Shown here in pieces: positions 1 through 8,938 of a stretch of 64,000 nt of DNA. Location: contig NZ_CAMYLS010000020.1 of the NCBI RefSeq assembly GCF_947259345.1, forward strand, positions 62,001 through 126,000, given 5' to 3'. The stretch is from an uncultured Maricaulis sp. (GTDB taxonomy: Bacteria > Pseudomonadota > Alphaproteobacteria > Caulobacterales > Maricaulaceae). Position 1 is the first letter of the stretch; each line of letters begins with the position of its first letter. The notes below the pieces were generated by a model. That model saw nothing but the letters and a program-made list of their open reading frames with translations, searched no databases and was not told where the DNA came from. The position numbers were made by a program, and so were the translations under genes.

Positions 1-71
1 CGAGCGATCGCGCGAACCAGATCGCCGTCAATCAGTAACGTAAAGCGGTTATAATTCCTCATCATTTTCAT
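1..71 (-). CDS. possible 5' end of a divergent gene (partial)
   Basis: On the minus strand an open frame runs off the left edge from an ATG at 71 (alternatives at 65 and 62). It has 23 codons and no stop. An AGGTCAG stretch just upstream could serve as a ribosome binding site. The N-terminus (MKMMRNYNRFTLLIDGDLV) loosely resembles the start of aldehyde dehydrogenase-type proteins, but this is too short to assign. It would be transcribed divergently from the ArsR gene. The evidence is only absence of stops plus context. Confidence 0.3.
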   Translation of the reverse strand, partial: MKMMRNYNRFTLLIDGDLVRAIA

Positions 72-87
72 GCTGACCTGTTTTCAC

Positions 88-124
88 TTGCGCTTCGCGC
101 CTGAATAGGTAATGTATTCATTAC
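88..124 (+). promoter_or_regulatory. candidate promoter and ArsR-type operator upstream of the regulator gene
   Basis: A 16-bp inverted repeat GTAATG-TATT-CATTAC lies at 109-124, ending 14 bp before the regulator's start codon. A plausible promoter overlaps it: TTGCGC at 88-93 and TAATGT at 110-115 with a 16-bp spacer. ArsR-family repressors commonly bind such AT-rich palindromes over the -10 region and repress their own operon. The repeat is seen directly; the binding is inferred. Confidence 0.5.
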
Positions 125-138
125 ATGAGGTGGTCAAG

Positions 139-528
139 ATGATGTCTCCGGAATCCATGGATGCGGTCTTTCAGGCCCTCGCCAGCGCGACGCGGCGGGA
201 GATGCTGGACATCGTCCGCAATGATCCGGGGCTCTCGGTCGGCGCGGTTGCGCAGCGCTTTGATGTCAGCCGGGTCGCGGTCATGCGCCATCTCTCCGTA
301 TTGGAGGAGGCGGGCCTGATCATTTCCGACAAGCGCGGCCGGACCCGCCACCTCTACATGAATGCCGTGCCGATCCAGATGATCCATGATCGCTGGTCGA
401 GTGAATACTCGGGCCTGTGGGCCGGCCGCATGCTGGATATCAAACATCTCGCCGAACAGAGACGGGCTCGTGAGGGCCGCGATGATGAGGCGGAGACCGA
501 CGCTCAAAAGACTGGGGAGCCATCATGA
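139..528 (+). CDS. ArsR-family winged-helix transcriptional regulator
   Basis: The 129-residue protein carries a winged HTH over residues 8-75, with a recognition-helix region VSRVAVMRHLSVLEEAGLI. It contains no cysteine, so a classical metal-thiolate sensor site is unlikely. It matches the ArsR subgroup that is usually encoded next to SRPBCC/AHSA1 proteins, as here. I chose the ATG at 139 because GAGGTGG at 127-133 gives good SD spacing; an ATG at 112 would lie within the palindromic operator candidate. The stop overlaps the next start by 4 bp (ATGA), indicating translational coupling. Autoregulation through the 109-124 palindrome is inferred. Confidence 0.88.
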   Translation: MMSPESMDAVFQALASATRREMLDIVRNDPGLSVGAVAQRFDVSRVAVMRHLSVLEEAGLIISDKRGRTRHLYMNAVPIQMIHDRWSSEYSGLWAGRMLDIKHLAEQRRAREGRDDEAETDAQKTGEPS

Positions 529-1118
529 CAGACGCGATTGCCAAACACCTGCCCGGCGAGGTGAGGACCTCGATGTACCGGGTCATCATCAAGGCCAGTA
601 TCGACCAGGTCTGGTCGGAGCTGATCCGCACCGACCGGCCCATGCCCTTCTTCTTCAACGGTCAGTACGACACGCCCGGTCTGGGCGAGGGCGCGGCCTT
701 TGCCATGCGGACGCCGGATGGCAAGCACACCCTGGTGATGGGCAAGGTGATCGAGTTCGAACCGCCGCACCGCTATGCCCACACCTTCCGCTTCACGACG
801 TCCGACGATCCGGTCTCGATCGTGCGCTATGTCCTGAAGCCGGTGGATGACGGTGTGGAGTTCACCTTGATCAATGAACACGCCGCCTCCGATCCGGTCT
901 CCAAGTCCGAGAAGCAGATGGCGCAGGGCGCGAAATTCATCTGCGAGAATCTCAAGGCGCTGGTCGAGACCGGCAAGGCCACGATGGGCGGGCGCATGAT
1001 GCTCTTCATGTTCTCGCTGATGGCGCCGATGACGCCCAAGGCAGCGCTGTCGAGCAACTGGCCGCTGGAGCGGGCGCCGGACCTGTCCGAAGTCTCTCAA
1101 GCCGCTGAGGAGGCCTGA
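525..1118 (+). CDS. SRPBCC (AHSA1-like) domain protein
   Basis: A 197-residue protein of the START/Bet v1-like SRPBCC superfamily. Residues 15-150 show the AHSA1 pattern, including an N-terminal strand-helix with the typical DQVWSEL segment and a later GKVIEFEPPHRYAHTF stretch. These domains bind hydrophobic ligands in a deep cavity; the ligand here is unknown. It overlaps the ArsR-type regulator gene by 4 bp and is followed 2 bp later by a DUF4287/DUF5655 gene, so the three form one operon. The ArsR-SRPBCC pair is a recurrent bacterial module. Confidence 0.85.
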   Translation: MTDAIAKHLPGEVRTSMYRVIIKASIDQVWSELIRTDRPMPFFFNGQYDTPGLGEGAAFAMRTPDGKHTLVMGKVIEFEPPHRYAHTFRFTTSDDPVSIVRYVLKPVDDGVEFTLINEHAASDPVSKSEKQMAQGAKFICENLKALVETGKATMGGRMMLFMFSLMAPMTPKAALSSNWPLERAPDLSEVSQAAEEA

Positions 1119-1120
1119 TC

Positions 1121-1690
1121 ATGGCTGCATCCCCGGAAGACATGGCGCGGTCCATGATCGCCAACATGCCGGAGAAGACCGGCAAGCCGCTTGGCGACTG
1201 GGTCGCCATCGTCAAGGCGAGCGGGCTGGAAAAGCATGGCGAGATGGTCAGGTTGCTCAAGACCGAGCACGGCATGACGCACGGATTCGCCAATCTGGTG
1301 GCGCACGAGGCGAGGGGCGGGGTCGTCTCCGCCCCGGCCGCCGGCACGGATCTCCTCGACGCGCAATATGCTGGCGCGAAGGCGGGCTTGCGTCCAATTT
1401 ATGAGGCGCTGACAGGGGCCGCGACCGGATTTGGCGATGATGTCGAGCTGGCGCCCAAGAAGGCCTATGTCTCGCTACGCCGGGCCAAGCAGTTTGGTCT
1501 CATTCAGCCGTCCACCAAGACGCGGGTGGATCTGGGTCTCAATCTGAAGGGCGTCGCGCCAGCCGGGCGGCTGGAAGCGTCCGGCTCTTTCAACGCCATG
1601 TGCACACATCGGGTCCGGCTCGAAGGCGTGGATGTCGTGGATGCCGAGGTCATCGCCTGGCTCAAACGGGCCTATGACGCCGCTGGCTGA
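1121..1690 (+). CDS. DUF4287/DUF5655 domain protein
   Basis: A 189-residue protein with an N-terminal DUF4287 region (about residues 5-70, with the KTGKPLGDWVAIVKASGLEK signature) and a C-terminal DUF5655 region (about 80-188). The function of both domains is unknown. DUF5655 is also found in proteins that bind or modify nucleic acids and as a stand-alone domain that may transport or bind small ligands, but nothing in this sequence decides. It is third in the operon with the ArsR and SRPBCC genes, 2 bp after the SRPBCC stop. The AGGAGG at about 1108 gives a good ribosome binding site. Confidence 0.8.
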   Translation: MAASPEDMARSMIANMPEKTGKPLGDWVAIVKASGLEKHGEMVRLLKTEHGMTHGFANLVAHEARGGVVSAPAAGTDLLDAQYAGAKAGLRPIYEALTGAATGFGDDVELAPKKAYVSLRRAKQFGLIQPSTKTRVDLGLNLKGVAPAGRLEASGSFNAMCTHRVRLEGVDVVDAEVIAWLKRAYDAAG

Positions 1691-1769
1691 GCTGAAGCCC
1701 GTATAAGCGCTGGACAGGATTGCCGGGCTTCGGCATGGTGTCGGTGAAATTTTGTTGGAGAGCGGCGTT

Positions 1770-1910
1770 ATGCGCCTGGGTTTGAGCAAAATCGTGCAGA
1801 ATGAGCGCGCCGGCCTGCAAGCCGTTCGCGCGGCCATGGCTGCTCGCTTTCCGCTTATTTCGATTATTATCGTCATAGCGCCGTCTGGAGCGATGACAGC
1901 CACGACCTGA
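1770..1910 (+). CDS. leader peptide of the ilvA attenuator
   Basis: A 46-codon ORF starts at an ATG with GGAGAG at 1757-1762 (7-nt spacing). Its C-terminal part reads ISIIIVIAPSGAMTATT, with five Ile codons in a seven-codon run, then Val and three Thr. This strongly recalls the E. coli ilv operon leader peptide, which also has clustered Ile/Val codons. It is followed by an intrinsic terminator (1939-1970) and then ilvA. The expected mechanism is ribosome stalling at Ile/Thr codons when charged tRNA is low, preventing terminator formation. A shorter version from the in-frame ATG at 1836 has no SD. Confidence 0.78.
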   Translation: MRLGLSKIVQNERAGLQAVRAAMAARFPLISIIIVIAPSGAMTATT

Positions 1911-1938
1911 CCCCTTTACTAGGTATCGTGCAGTTTCA

Positions 1939-1970
1939 CCCCGCTTCTGACGTCAGGAGCGGGGTTTTTT
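1939..1970 (+). terminator. intrinsic terminator (attenuator) upstream of ilvA
   Basis: The stem pairs 1939-1949 with 1954-1964 (11 pairs, one G-U, loop ACGT) and is followed by TTTTTT at 1965-1970. It ends 25 bp before the ilvA start and 28 bp after the leader peptide stop. A short alternative pairing of GGAGCG (1887-1892) with CGCTTC (1942-1947) could act as an antiterminator, but that helix is short and tentative. Confidence 0.85.
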
Positions 1971-1995
1971 CTGTGCGGTCTGCCGGAGACCCGCC

Positions 1996-3270
1996 ATGTC
2001 CCGATCTGCCCAAACACTTATGATGGACGCGCCGAGCGTCGCGGATGGCCTGGACGCCGCCGTCGAGGCGGCCTTTGCCCATGTCGACCAGCTGCGTGCG
2101 AACGGGTTTGGCGGCATCTTGCGCGCGCCGTTGATTGCCTCACCCGGCCTGTCGGATGTTGCCGGCTGCGAGCTGTTTGTGAAGCTGGAAAACCTCCAGG
2201 TGACCGGCTCTTTCAAGGAGCGCGGCGCCTTTGCCCGGCTGGCTGCACTCAGCCCGGAGGAGCGCGCGCGCGGCGTCGTGGCGGCCTCCGCCGGTAATCA
2301 CGCCCAGGGCGTCGCCCGCAGTGCCGCCGCGATGAGGATCCGGGCGCGCATCTTCATGCCGATCGGCACGCCCATGGTGAAAGTGCATGCGACCCGCGCG
2401 CTCGGCGCCGAGGTCGAGATCGCCGGAGATGATTTCGATGCCGCCAAGGCGCTTGCCATGCAAGAGGCAGAGACCGGTGGCGCAGTCTTCATCCACCCGT
2501 TTGATGACCCGGTGGTGCTGGCCGGGCAGGGCACGCTGGCCATGGAAATGCTGGAGGACCAGCCCGATCTGGACGTTCTGGTCTTTCCGGTTGGTGGCGG
2601 CGGACTGGCGGCCGGCGCAGGGCTCGCGGCGCGGCGGATCAATCCGGATATCGACCTGGTCGGTGTCCAGTCCGACCTCTTCCCGGCTTTCGCCAACCGG
2701 TATCATGGCGAGGACCGGCCGGTCGGCGGTTTTACCCTCGCCGAGGGCATTGCCGTTCGCGAACCGGGCGGGCTGACCAGCCGCCTCCTCATGGACCTTC
2801 TCGATGATGTTCTTCTGGTCGATGAGCGCCAGATCGAGCGGGCGCTCAATCTTTTCATCTCTCAGATGCGGGTCCTGCCCGAAGGCGCCGGCGCGGTGGG
2901 CCTGGCGGCTGTGCTCGCCCATCCCGAGCGCTTTGCCGGCAAGCGGGTCGGGCTGGTCCTGTCCGGCGGCAATGTCGACACGCGGCTCCTGTCCTCGCTC
3001 CTGCTGCGCGATCTGGCGCGCTCGCACCGTCTGGCGCGATTCCGGATCGAGCTGGTGGATGTGCCGGGGCAATTGTCCGCCGTGTCCGACATCATCTCCC
3101 GCGCCGAGGGCAATGTGACGGATGTCGCCTATCACAAGACCTTCTCGGACCTGCCGGCCAAGGTGACCTATATCGACATCTCGCTGGAGGCCCAGGACAG
3201 CGCCCATATGGACCGTATCCGCGGTGCGTTGCAGACGGCCGGATTCCGGGTCGAGCTCGCCGGCTACTGA
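1996..3270 (+). CDS. ilvA: threonine ammonia-lyase (threonine dehydratase) with ACT-like domain
   Basis: The 424-residue enzyme converts L-threonine to 2-oxobutanoate, the first committed step toward isoleucine. It is a fold-type II PLP enzyme: the Schiff-base lysine is Lys74 in GSFKERGA, and the phosphate-binding glycine loop is PVGGGG near residue 200. Residues about 345-424 resemble a single ACT-like regulatory domain, the shorter layout found in many bacteria rather than the E. coli IlvA double domain. Upstream are an Ile/Thr-rich leader peptide and a terminator, which fits attenuation by isoleucine supply and supports a biosynthetic rather than catabolic role. Confidence 0.92.
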   Translation: MSRSAQTLMMDAPSVADGLDAAVEAAFAHVDQLRANGFGGILRAPLIASPGLSDVAGCELFVKLENLQVTGSFKERGAFARLAALSPEERARGVVAASAGNHAQGVARSAAAMRIRARIFMPIGTPMVKVHATRALGAEVEIAGDDFDAAKALAMQEAETGGAVFIHPFDDPVVLAGQGTLAMEMLEDQPDLDVLVFPVGGGGLAAGAGLAARRINPDIDLVGVQSDLFPAFANRYHGEDRPVGGFTLAEGIAVREPGGLTSRLLMDLLDDVLLVDERQIERALNLFISQMRVLPEGAGAVGLAAVLAHPERFAGKRVGLVLSGGNVDTRLLSSLLLRDLARSHRLARFRIELVDVPGQLSAVSDIISRAEGNVTDVAYHKTFSDLPAKVTYIDISLEAQDSAHMDRIRGALQTAGFRVELAGY

Positions 3271-3359
3271 GATTTCCTGTCCAACCCGCTTTGAAATGTC
3301 ATATCCGGCGGTTACCGGTAACGGGACCGCCCATCACGACCGCCCGCGAGGAGAGCATC

Positions 3360-4013
3360 ATGAAATTCTTTGTCGATACCGCCGAAACATCCGAAATCGC
3401 CGAGCTGGCCGAGGCCGGTCTTGTGGATGGCGTCACGACCAATCCCTCGCTGATCGCCAAGTCCGGCCGCGACTTCCTCGAAGTGGTCAAGGAAATCTGT
3501 GATCTGATCGACGGCCCGGTCAGCGCCGAGGTCACCGCGCTCGAAGCACCGGCCATGATCGCCGAAGGCAAGAAGCTGGCCGAGCTGGCCGATAATGTGG
3601 TGGTCAAGCTGCCGCTGACCTTTGAAGGGCTGAAAGCCTGCCAGGCGCTCACCGCGGCCAATATCCAGACCAATGTGACGCTCTGCTTCTCGGCCAATCA
3701 GGGCTTGCTGGCGGCCAAGGCCGGCGCGACCTATGTCTCGCCCTTCATCGGCCGACTGGACGATCTCGGCGTCGATGGCATGGAGCTGATCGCCAATTTG
3801 CGCACTGTCTTCGACAATTATGGCTTCGACACCCAGATCCTGGCCGCCTCGATCCGTTCGGCCGATCATGTCCAGCAATGCGCACTGATCGGCGCCGACG
3901 TCGCCACCGTGCCGCCCTCCGTCCTTAAGGATCTGGTCAAGCACCAGCTCACCGACAAGGGTCTGGAGGCCTTCATGAGCGATTGGCAGAAGACCGGTCA
4001 GAGTATTCTCTGA
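3360..4013 (+). CDS. transaldolase, short (TalC/Fsa-like) type
   Basis: A 217-residue (beta/alpha)8 enzyme of the short transaldolase subfamily, which transfers a dihydroxyacetone unit between sugar phosphates in the pentose phosphate pathway. Features are the N-terminal MKFFVDTA, the [13 protein letters not shown] motif and the Schiff-base Lys83 in VVKLPLT. The conserved SPFIGRLDD stretch favours true transaldolase over fructose-6-phosphate aldolase. I start at the ATG at 3360, after GAGGAG (3348-3353). An upstream in-frame ATG at 3291 lacks an SD and would add unconserved residues. The 3271-3359 gap to ilvA suggests a separate transcript. Confidence 0.9.
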   Translation: MKFFVDTAETSEIAELAEAGLVDGVTTNPSLIAKSGRDFLEVVKEICDLIDGPVSAEVTALEAPAMIAEGKKLAELADNVVVKLPLTFEGLKACQALTAANIQTNVTLCFSANQGLLAAKAGATYVSPFIGRLDDLGVDGMELIANLRTVFDNYGFDTQILAASIRSADHVQQCALIGADVATVPPSVLKDLVKHQLTDKGLEAFMSDWQKTGQSIL

Positions 4014-4032
4014 CCGGTCCGGGCGGTCCCGA

Positions 4033-5106
4033 TCACGCTGTAATCGTCATCCCGTCGCGGGGCGAGGACTGCCCGTCCAGAAGCGCGCGATAGACGCGCA
4101 GTGCGCCCTCGCCACCTTCGGCATTGCGGAAGTTGAAATAATCCGACGCAGCCGCGGCGAATTTGCGCCAGGCGGCCTTGTAGCGCTGGTCGAAGACTTC
4201 CGGCCCCCACGCCTTGATCAAGGTTCGGGCGGCATCGGGCGCGAAGAAGAATTGCGGCTTGGGCGGGGGCAGGTCGCGCGACGGGGCGGAGTGATCCCAA
4301 TGGGCGCCGCCGACCCGGATATTGCCGGCGAGCTTTCCCGCCAGATGGGTATGCAGCGCACGGTTCACATTGGCATCGCCAGCGAAGTCGACAATCACCG
4401 CCGGTGTTTCGGTCGCGAGCGTGTCGATCGCATCATAGGTCGCGATCGCGTCATAGAGCCCAAGTCCGTCAACAAAGCCGCGATTGCGGGACGAGGTCAG
4501 GCCGATGGCGTGACGCCCGCCGCCGGCCTTGAGGGCGAAGGCGAGGGCAATAGCCGTTTTGCTCGAAGCACTGGTCAAGAGGACCGGCGCGTCGGTGAAT
4601 CCGTTGTCCGGGTCGCGCAGGAAGAAATCGAGCAACCAGGCGGTGATGAAGAGAGGCTGCAACACCATCTGGGCCGGCTCTGCGTCTGCGGTCCAGCCGG
4701 GGTCGGCGCTGCAGCGGACATAGTTATTGTAGGCTGGCGGCAATTCGGCGCGGTGCGGTGCCAGGTCGACAAATGCCCCGGGACTGATCTTGCCCGGCTG
4801 GACAATGAGCTCGGCGCCGGCGGGGAAATAGCCGTAAATCCGCTCTCCCTCGGTCAGGCCGTCAACGCGGCTTTCCGCGACATCGGCGAATCCCCAGACC
4901 GGCAAGCGGCAACGTCCATCGGCGCCCGGGAAGAAATCCCAATAGCGCATGGCATCGCCGAAAGCGGCATAGGTGATGTTGTTGGCGGTCAGCGCAAAGC
5001 TGTGCACGGCAAGACGCGCCTCGCCGTCTTCGAGGGCGCGCGGCGCTTCCTCGACAAGCTGCACATCGGTAATGGTCTTGCGGTCAATGGACAGGGCCCA
5101 ATTCAT
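4033..5106 (-). CDS. DUF2855 family protein
   Basis: A 357-residue protein recognisable as DUF2855, a family distantly related to medium-chain dehydrogenases/quinone oxidoreductases. The N-terminal part (ALTANNITYAAFGDAMRYWDFFP) and a middle segment LLTSASSKTAIALAF, resembling a nucleotide-binding GXXGXXG-like region, support this, but the substrate is unknown. I start at the ATG at 5106, preceded on the minus strand by GGGAGAG; the frame extends upstream without a better site. It is convergent with the transaldolase gene and divergent from the cbb3 oxidase operon. Confidence 0.78.
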   Translation of the reverse strand: MNWALSIDRKTITDVQLVEEAPRALEDGEARLAVHSFALTANNITYAAFGDAMRYWDFFPGADGRCRLPVWGFADVAESRVDGLTEGERIYGYFPAGAELIVQPGKISPGAFVDLAPHRAELPPAYNNYVRCSADPGWTADAEPAQMVLQPLFITAWLLDFFLRDPDNGFTDAPVLLTSASSKTAIALAFALKAGGGRHAIGLTSSRNRGFVDGLGLYDAIATYDAIDTLATETPAVIVDFAGDANVNRALHTHLAGKLAGNIRVGGAHWDHSAPSRDLPPPKPQFFFAPDAARTLIKAWGPEVFDQRYKAAWRKFAAAASDYFNFRNAEGGEGALRVYRALLDGQSSPRDGMTITA

Positions 5107-5279
5107 CGATCTCTCCCGTTGGCGGCTGTCTGTGCGGCCTGTGCCGGGAGAGTTGACGGGTTCCGGCAAGGGATCAACCCGCAAGGGTGAGTGGAAGAAT
5201 TTATGCGAGGCGAAACTTGTCTCTTAACGCGGGCCTGAAGCGTGTTAGGCTCGCCTCAAGGATGTAGCGCAGGTCCGCA

Positions 5280-5308
5280 TTGTCGCACGTGACAAATTGC
5301 CATAGATA
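5280..5308 (+). promoter_or_regulatory. candidate ccoN promoter with overlapping inverted repeat
   Basis: TTGTCG at 5280-5285 and TAGATA at 5303-5308 are separated by 17 bp. The -35 element overlaps an imperfect dyad, TTGTC-N6-GACAA (5280-5295). The dyad is two bases longer than a canonical FNR/FixK box (TTG-N8-CAA), so an FNR-type site is not demonstrated. Its position over -35 would fit a repressor or a non-canonical activator. The ccoN start is at 5365. Confidence 0.4.
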
Positions 5309-5364
5309 TTTTGGGGAGAACTGCGTTACACCCGGACCATGAAAGCCAATCTCCGGGGGCGCAC

Positions 5365-7017
5365 ATGATATCCGCTCAAGGGCTGAAGCGGGCGGGTTCC
5401 GACCCAAGCACAGCCATCGTTCTTCTCATCACCGTACTCGGTGCCATGTGGTCGCTCTTTGCGGCTGCCTATGCGCCGGACGCTGCCATGCGAGGTCAGT
5501 CCTGGCTGATTCTCGGCGGTTTCCTCACAGGGATATTCCTGCTGGTCGGCTCGATCGCCGGCGGCGGCGTTGTCACTGACGAGCGCGAGTACAATGAAAA
5601 CCTCATAAAGGCTGGCGTTATTGCCTCGCTATTCTGGGGTGTGGCCGGACTTCTGGTTGGGGTGGTTATCGCCTTCCAGTTGGCTTTCCCGGTCCTCAAT
5701 ATCGAGGCCTTCGGCTTTACCAATTTCGGTCGGCTGCGTCCGTTGCATACGTCGGCGGTGATCTTCGCCTTTGGCGGCAATGTGCTGATCGCAACGTCCT
5801 TCTATGTGGTCCAGCGGACCTGCCGGACGCGCATTGCCGGCGGGATCTGGCCGTGGTTCGTGTTCTGGGGCTATCAATTCTTCATCCTGGTTGCCGCTTC
5901 GGGCTATCTGATCGGGATCACGCAAGGCAAGGAATACGCCGAGCCGGAATGGTATGCGGATATTTGGCTGACCCTCGTCTGGGTGGTCTATCTGCTCGTC
6001 TTCCTGGCAACGCTGTGGAAGCGGAAAGAGCCGCACATCTATGTCGCCAACTGGTTCTACCTGGCCTTCATCGTCACGATTGCCCTGCTGCATGTGATAA
6101 ACAATCTGGCGATGCCTGTGTCCTGGCTGGGTTCGCAGTCCTACTCGCTTTTCGCTGGCGTACAGGATGCCCTGACTCAGTGGTGGTATGGCCATAATGC
6201 GGTCGGCTTCTTCCTCACAGCCGGCTTCCTCGGGATCATGTATTACTTCATCCCCAAGCGGGTGAACCGACCGGTCTATTCCTATCGCCTGTCGATCATC
6301 CACTTCTGGTCGCTGATCTTCATCTATATCTGGGCCGGCCCGCACCATCTGCACTATACGGCGCTGCCGGAATGGGCGCAGACGCTGGGCATGACCTTCT
6401 CGATCATGCTGTGGATGCCGTCCTGGGGCGGGATGATCAACGGGCTGATGACGCTCTCGGGCGCCTGGGACAAGCTGCGCACCGACCCGGTGGTCCGCAT
6501 GCTGGTCATGTCGGTCGCCTTCTACGGCATGTCGACCTTTGAGGGCCCGGTCATGTCGATCCGCGCCGTCAATGCGCTGTCTCACTATACGGACTGGACC
6601 ATCGGCCACGTGCACTCCGGTGCGCTCGGCTGGGTCGGTTTCGTGTCCTTCGGCGCGCTCTATTGCCTGGTTCCCTGGCTGTGGAAGCGCAAGGGCATGT
6701 ATTCCAAGGCGCTGGTCGACTGGCACTTCTGGATCGCGACGATCGGCATCCTGCTCTACATCACCTCGATGTGGACAGCCGGCATCCTTCAGGGCCTGTG
6801 GTGGCGCACCTATGACGCGCTCGGCTTCCTGGAATACTCCTTCGTGGAGACCGTCGAAGCCATGTTCATTCCATACGTGATCCGCGCGGTGGGTGGGGTG
6901 CTCTACCTCGCTGGCGCCCTGATCATGGTCTACAATGTGTACCGCACCATTCGCAGTGACGAGGTTGAGGAAGACGAGAACGTCATCGCCCAGCCCGCAC
7001 TCGAACCGGCGCAATAG
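5365..7017 (+). CDS. ccoN: cbb3-type cytochrome c oxidase subunit I
   Basis: The 550-residue catalytic subunit of the high-affinity cbb3 oxidase, an inner-membrane proton pump that reduces oxygen at low tension. It has about 12 to 14 transmembrane segments and histidines typical of the family: [32 protein letters not shown] and HVHSGALGW, which supply ligands for heme b, heme b3 and CuB. I chose the ATG at 5365 ([11 protein letters not shown]); an upstream in-frame ATG at 5311 would add a hydrophilic stretch. The promoter region contains a 5280-5295 dyad. It heads ccoNOQP-GHIS. Confidence 0.95.
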   Translation: MISAQGLKRAGSDPSTAIVLLITVLGAMWSLFAAAYAPDAAMRGQSWLILGGFLTGIFLLVGSIAGGGVVTDEREYNENLIKAGVIASLFWGVAGLLVGVVIAFQLAFPVLNIEAFGFTNFGRLRPLHTSAVIFAFGGNVLIATSFYVVQRTCRTRIAGGIWPWFVFWGYQFFILVAASGYLIGITQGKEYAEPEWYADIWLTLVWVVYLLVFLATLWKRKEPHIYVANWFYLAFIVTIALLHVINNLAMPVSWLGSQSYSLFAGVQDALTQWWYGHNAVGFFLTAGFLGIMYYFIPKRVNRPVYSYRLSIIHFWSLIFIYIWAGPHHLHYTALPEWAQTLGMTFSIMLWMPSWGGMINGLMTLSGAWDKLRTDPVVRMLVMSVAFYGMSTFEGPVMSIRAVNALSHYTDWTIGHVHSGALGWVGFVSFGALYCLVPWLWKRKGMYSKALVDWHFWIATIGILLYITSMWTAGILQGLWWRTYDALGFLEYSFVETVEAMFIPYVIRAVGGVLYLAGALIMVYNVYRTIRSDEVEEDENVIAQPALEPAQ

Positions 7018-7026
7018 GAGGTCGCC

Positions 7027-7785
7027 ATGTCAGGGAAAAAATCTCTCTGGAGCGATCTGCACAAATCGCTCTTCGAAAAGAACTCGCTCATCCTCACAGT
7101 GGGTGTGCTGGTGACCGTGTCCATCGGCGGCGTTGTCGAGATCGCACCGCTCTTCTACCTCGACTCAACCATCGAGGAAGTCGAGGGGGTGCGGCCCTAC
7201 ACGCCACTCGAGCAGCTCGGTCGGGACATCTATATCCGCGAGGGTTGTTATAACTGCCACTCGCAGATGGTCCGCCCGCTGCGTGATGAAGTGGAGCGGT
7301 ATGGCCATTACTCGCTTGCGGCCGAGAGCATGTATGATCACCCCTTCCAGTGGGGCTCGAAACGGACGGGGCCGGATCTGGCCCGTCTCGGCGGGCGCTA
7401 TTCGGATGAATGGCATCGTGACCATATGCGTCGCCCGCAATCGGTGGTGCCGGAATCGGTGATGCCGGCCTATCCCTTCCTGGAAACCTCGGAGCTGGAT
7501 TTCGGCAATGTCACGGCCCATCTGCGTGCCCTGCGAACGGTCGGCGTGCCCTATGATGACGGCATGCTGGAGGCAGCTGTCTCGGACGTGGAGACGCAGC
7601 TGGATCCATACGCCGAGGATTATGACGGCTTCCAGGAGCGTTATCCCGGCGCGGTCATGCGTGATTTCGATGGTAATCCGGATCAGGTGACCGAGCTCGA
7701 TGCGCTCATTGCCTATCTGCAGGTGCTCGGCACCATGGTGGACTTCTCCACCTATGAGGCCGAAGCCGACGAAAATCTGAGGTAG
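7027..7785 (+). CDS. ccoO: cbb3-type cytochrome c oxidase subunit II (mono-heme)
   Basis: A 252-residue membrane-anchored cytochrome c subunit. One transmembrane helix (about residues 20-45) is followed by a periplasmic domain with a single heme c motif CYNCH at residues 74-78, within the family signature [13 protein letters not shown] distal methionine ligand is plausible in [10 protein letters not shown]. It passes electrons from CcoP to CcoN. The gene starts 9 bp after ccoN with AGGAGG near 7015 as SD, so both are in one operon. Confidence 0.95.
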   Translation: MSGKKSLWSDLHKSLFEKNSLILTVGVLVTVSIGGVVEIAPLFYLDSTIEEVEGVRPYTPLEQLGRDIYIREGCYNCHSQMVRPLRDEVERYGHYSLAAESMYDHPFQWGSKRTGPDLARLGGRYSDEWHRDHMRRPQSVVPESVMPAYPFLETSELDFGNVTAHLRALRTVGVPYDDGMLEAAVSDVETQLDPYAEDYDGFQERYPGAVMRDFDGNPDQVTELDALIAYLQVLGTMVDFSTYEAEADENLR

Positions 7786-7789
7786 CCCG

Positions 7790-7987
7790 ATGTATGAGAT
7801 TCTCTCAACTTTCGCGCAGACCTGGGGTTTGCTGATCTTCGTGGCCTTGTTCGCGGCCGCGCTCGTTTATGCGCTCTGGCCTCGCAACCAGGCCCGTTTC
7901 GACGCAGCCGCCAGCGCCCCGCTTACTGAAAACGATACGCCGGCCGCGGCCGACGAGACCGAGGACGAGACCCATGTCCGAGCATGA
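7790..7987 (+). CDS. ccoQ: cbb3 oxidase small subunit CcoQ/FixQ
   Basis: A 65-residue protein with one N-terminal transmembrane helix (about residues 8-30, ending in LWPRNQARFD) and an acidic tail. It fits CcoQ, which stabilises the interaction of CcoP with the CcoNO core. It lies between ccoO (4-bp gap) and ccoP, overlapping ccoP by 14 bp. The WPRN motif after the helix is typical of CcoQ proteins. Confidence 0.88.
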   Translation: MYEILSTFAQTWGLLIFVALFAAALVYALWPRNQARFDAAASAPLTENDTPAAADETEDETHVRA

Positions 7988-8897
7988 TGAAACGCGTGAA
8001 ACCGACGCCCATTCCGGCACCGAGACGACCGGTCATGAATGGGATGGCATCAAGGAATTGGACACACCCCTGCCGCGATGGTGGTTGTATATTTTCTACG
8101 CCTCCATCGTCTGGTCTGTGATCTATATGGTCTTCATGCCAGCCTGGCCGGCCTTGCCGGGACTGGCTGGTGAGACGGATCATACGCGCGGTCTGCGCAA
8201 CCACTCGGAACGCGCCAATGTGGCCGAGGCGCTCGATGAGCTGGCCGAAATGCGTGCCTCCGGCTTCGCGGCCCTGGAAGGCGCCTCGATCGACGAGATC
8301 GAGAGCAATCCGGAATTGCTCGGTTTCGTCCGGGCCGCCGGCGAAGCCGTGTTCGGGGATCGCTGCGCCACCTGTCACGGCGTCGGCGCCCAGGGCTTTG
8401 TCGGCTATCCCAATCTGAATGACGATATCTGGATCTGGGGTGGGTCCTATGACGAGATCCGCCACACGCTTCAGGTCGGTATCCGGTCTGAACATCCTGA
8501 CACGCGCTTTTCGCAAATGCCGGCCTTCGGGCGGGACGAGCTGCTGAGCCGGTCCGAGATTGCCGATGTGTCTGATTATGTGCTCTCCCTGTCCGGGGTC
8601 AGTGCTGATGCCGGCGCGGTCGGTCGCGGCCAAGCCATTTATGACGTCCAATGCGCCAGCTGCCATATGGATGATGGCCGTGGCGATCGGGCCCAGGGCG
8701 CTCCCAACCTGACGGACCAGAACTGGCTCTATGGTGGGTCCCGCGAGCAGATCATTGCGACCATCCATCGCGGTCCCTACGGCGTCATGCCGGCCTGGGA
8801 AGACCGCCTGGACGACGCTACGATTGACGCCTTGGCGGCCTATGTCTTCTTGCTGGGGGGTGGGGAGGATGCGACAGCTCGTCCCACGGGGCAGTAG
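7974..8897 (+). CDS. ccoP: cbb3-type cytochrome c oxidase subunit III (di-heme)
   Basis: A 307-residue di-heme cytochrome c. Residues about 35-58 form the membrane anchor (PRWWLYIFYASIVWSVIYMV), followed by two cytochrome c domains with CATCH at 131-135 and CASCH at 227-231. The N-terminal HEWDGIKELDTPLPRWW is a CcoP/FixP signature. It receives electrons from soluble or membrane cytochrome c. The start at 7974 lies inside ccoQ (14-bp overlap); the frame is open further upstream, but that part would be a shadow of ccoQ. Confidence 0.95.
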   Translation: MSEHDETRETDAHSGTETTGHEWDGIKELDTPLPRWWLYIFYASIVWSVIYMVFMPAWPALPGLAGETDHTRGLRNHSERANVAEALDELAEMRASGFAALEGASIDEIESNPELLGFVRAAGEAVFGDRCATCHGVGAQGFVGYPNLNDDIWIWGGSYDEIRHTLQVGIRSEHPDTRFSQMPAFGRDELLSRSEIADVSDYVLSLSGVSADAGAVGRGQAIYDVQCASCHMDDGRGDRAQGAPNLTDQNWLYGGSREQIIATIHRGPYGVMPAWEDRLDDATIDALAAYVFLLGGGEDATARPTGQ

Positions 8898-8938
8898 GTC
8901 GCATAGTGACCCCATGAGAAATCCGGTTTAACGCTGCC

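Noticed and set aside
3311-3322. 12-bp palindrome GTTACCGGTAAC before the transaldolase gene
   Set aside because: Perfect 12-bp palindromes are expected about 16 times by chance in 64 kb; no other support.
5280-5295. Canonical FNR/FixK box
   Set aside because: The half-sites TTG and CAA are separated by ten bases rather than eight, so the consensus is not met.
5629-7014. 461-codon minus-strand frame opposite ccoN
   Set aside because: Complete overlap with the ccoN coding sequence; composition rich in H, R, D and G as in shadow frames.
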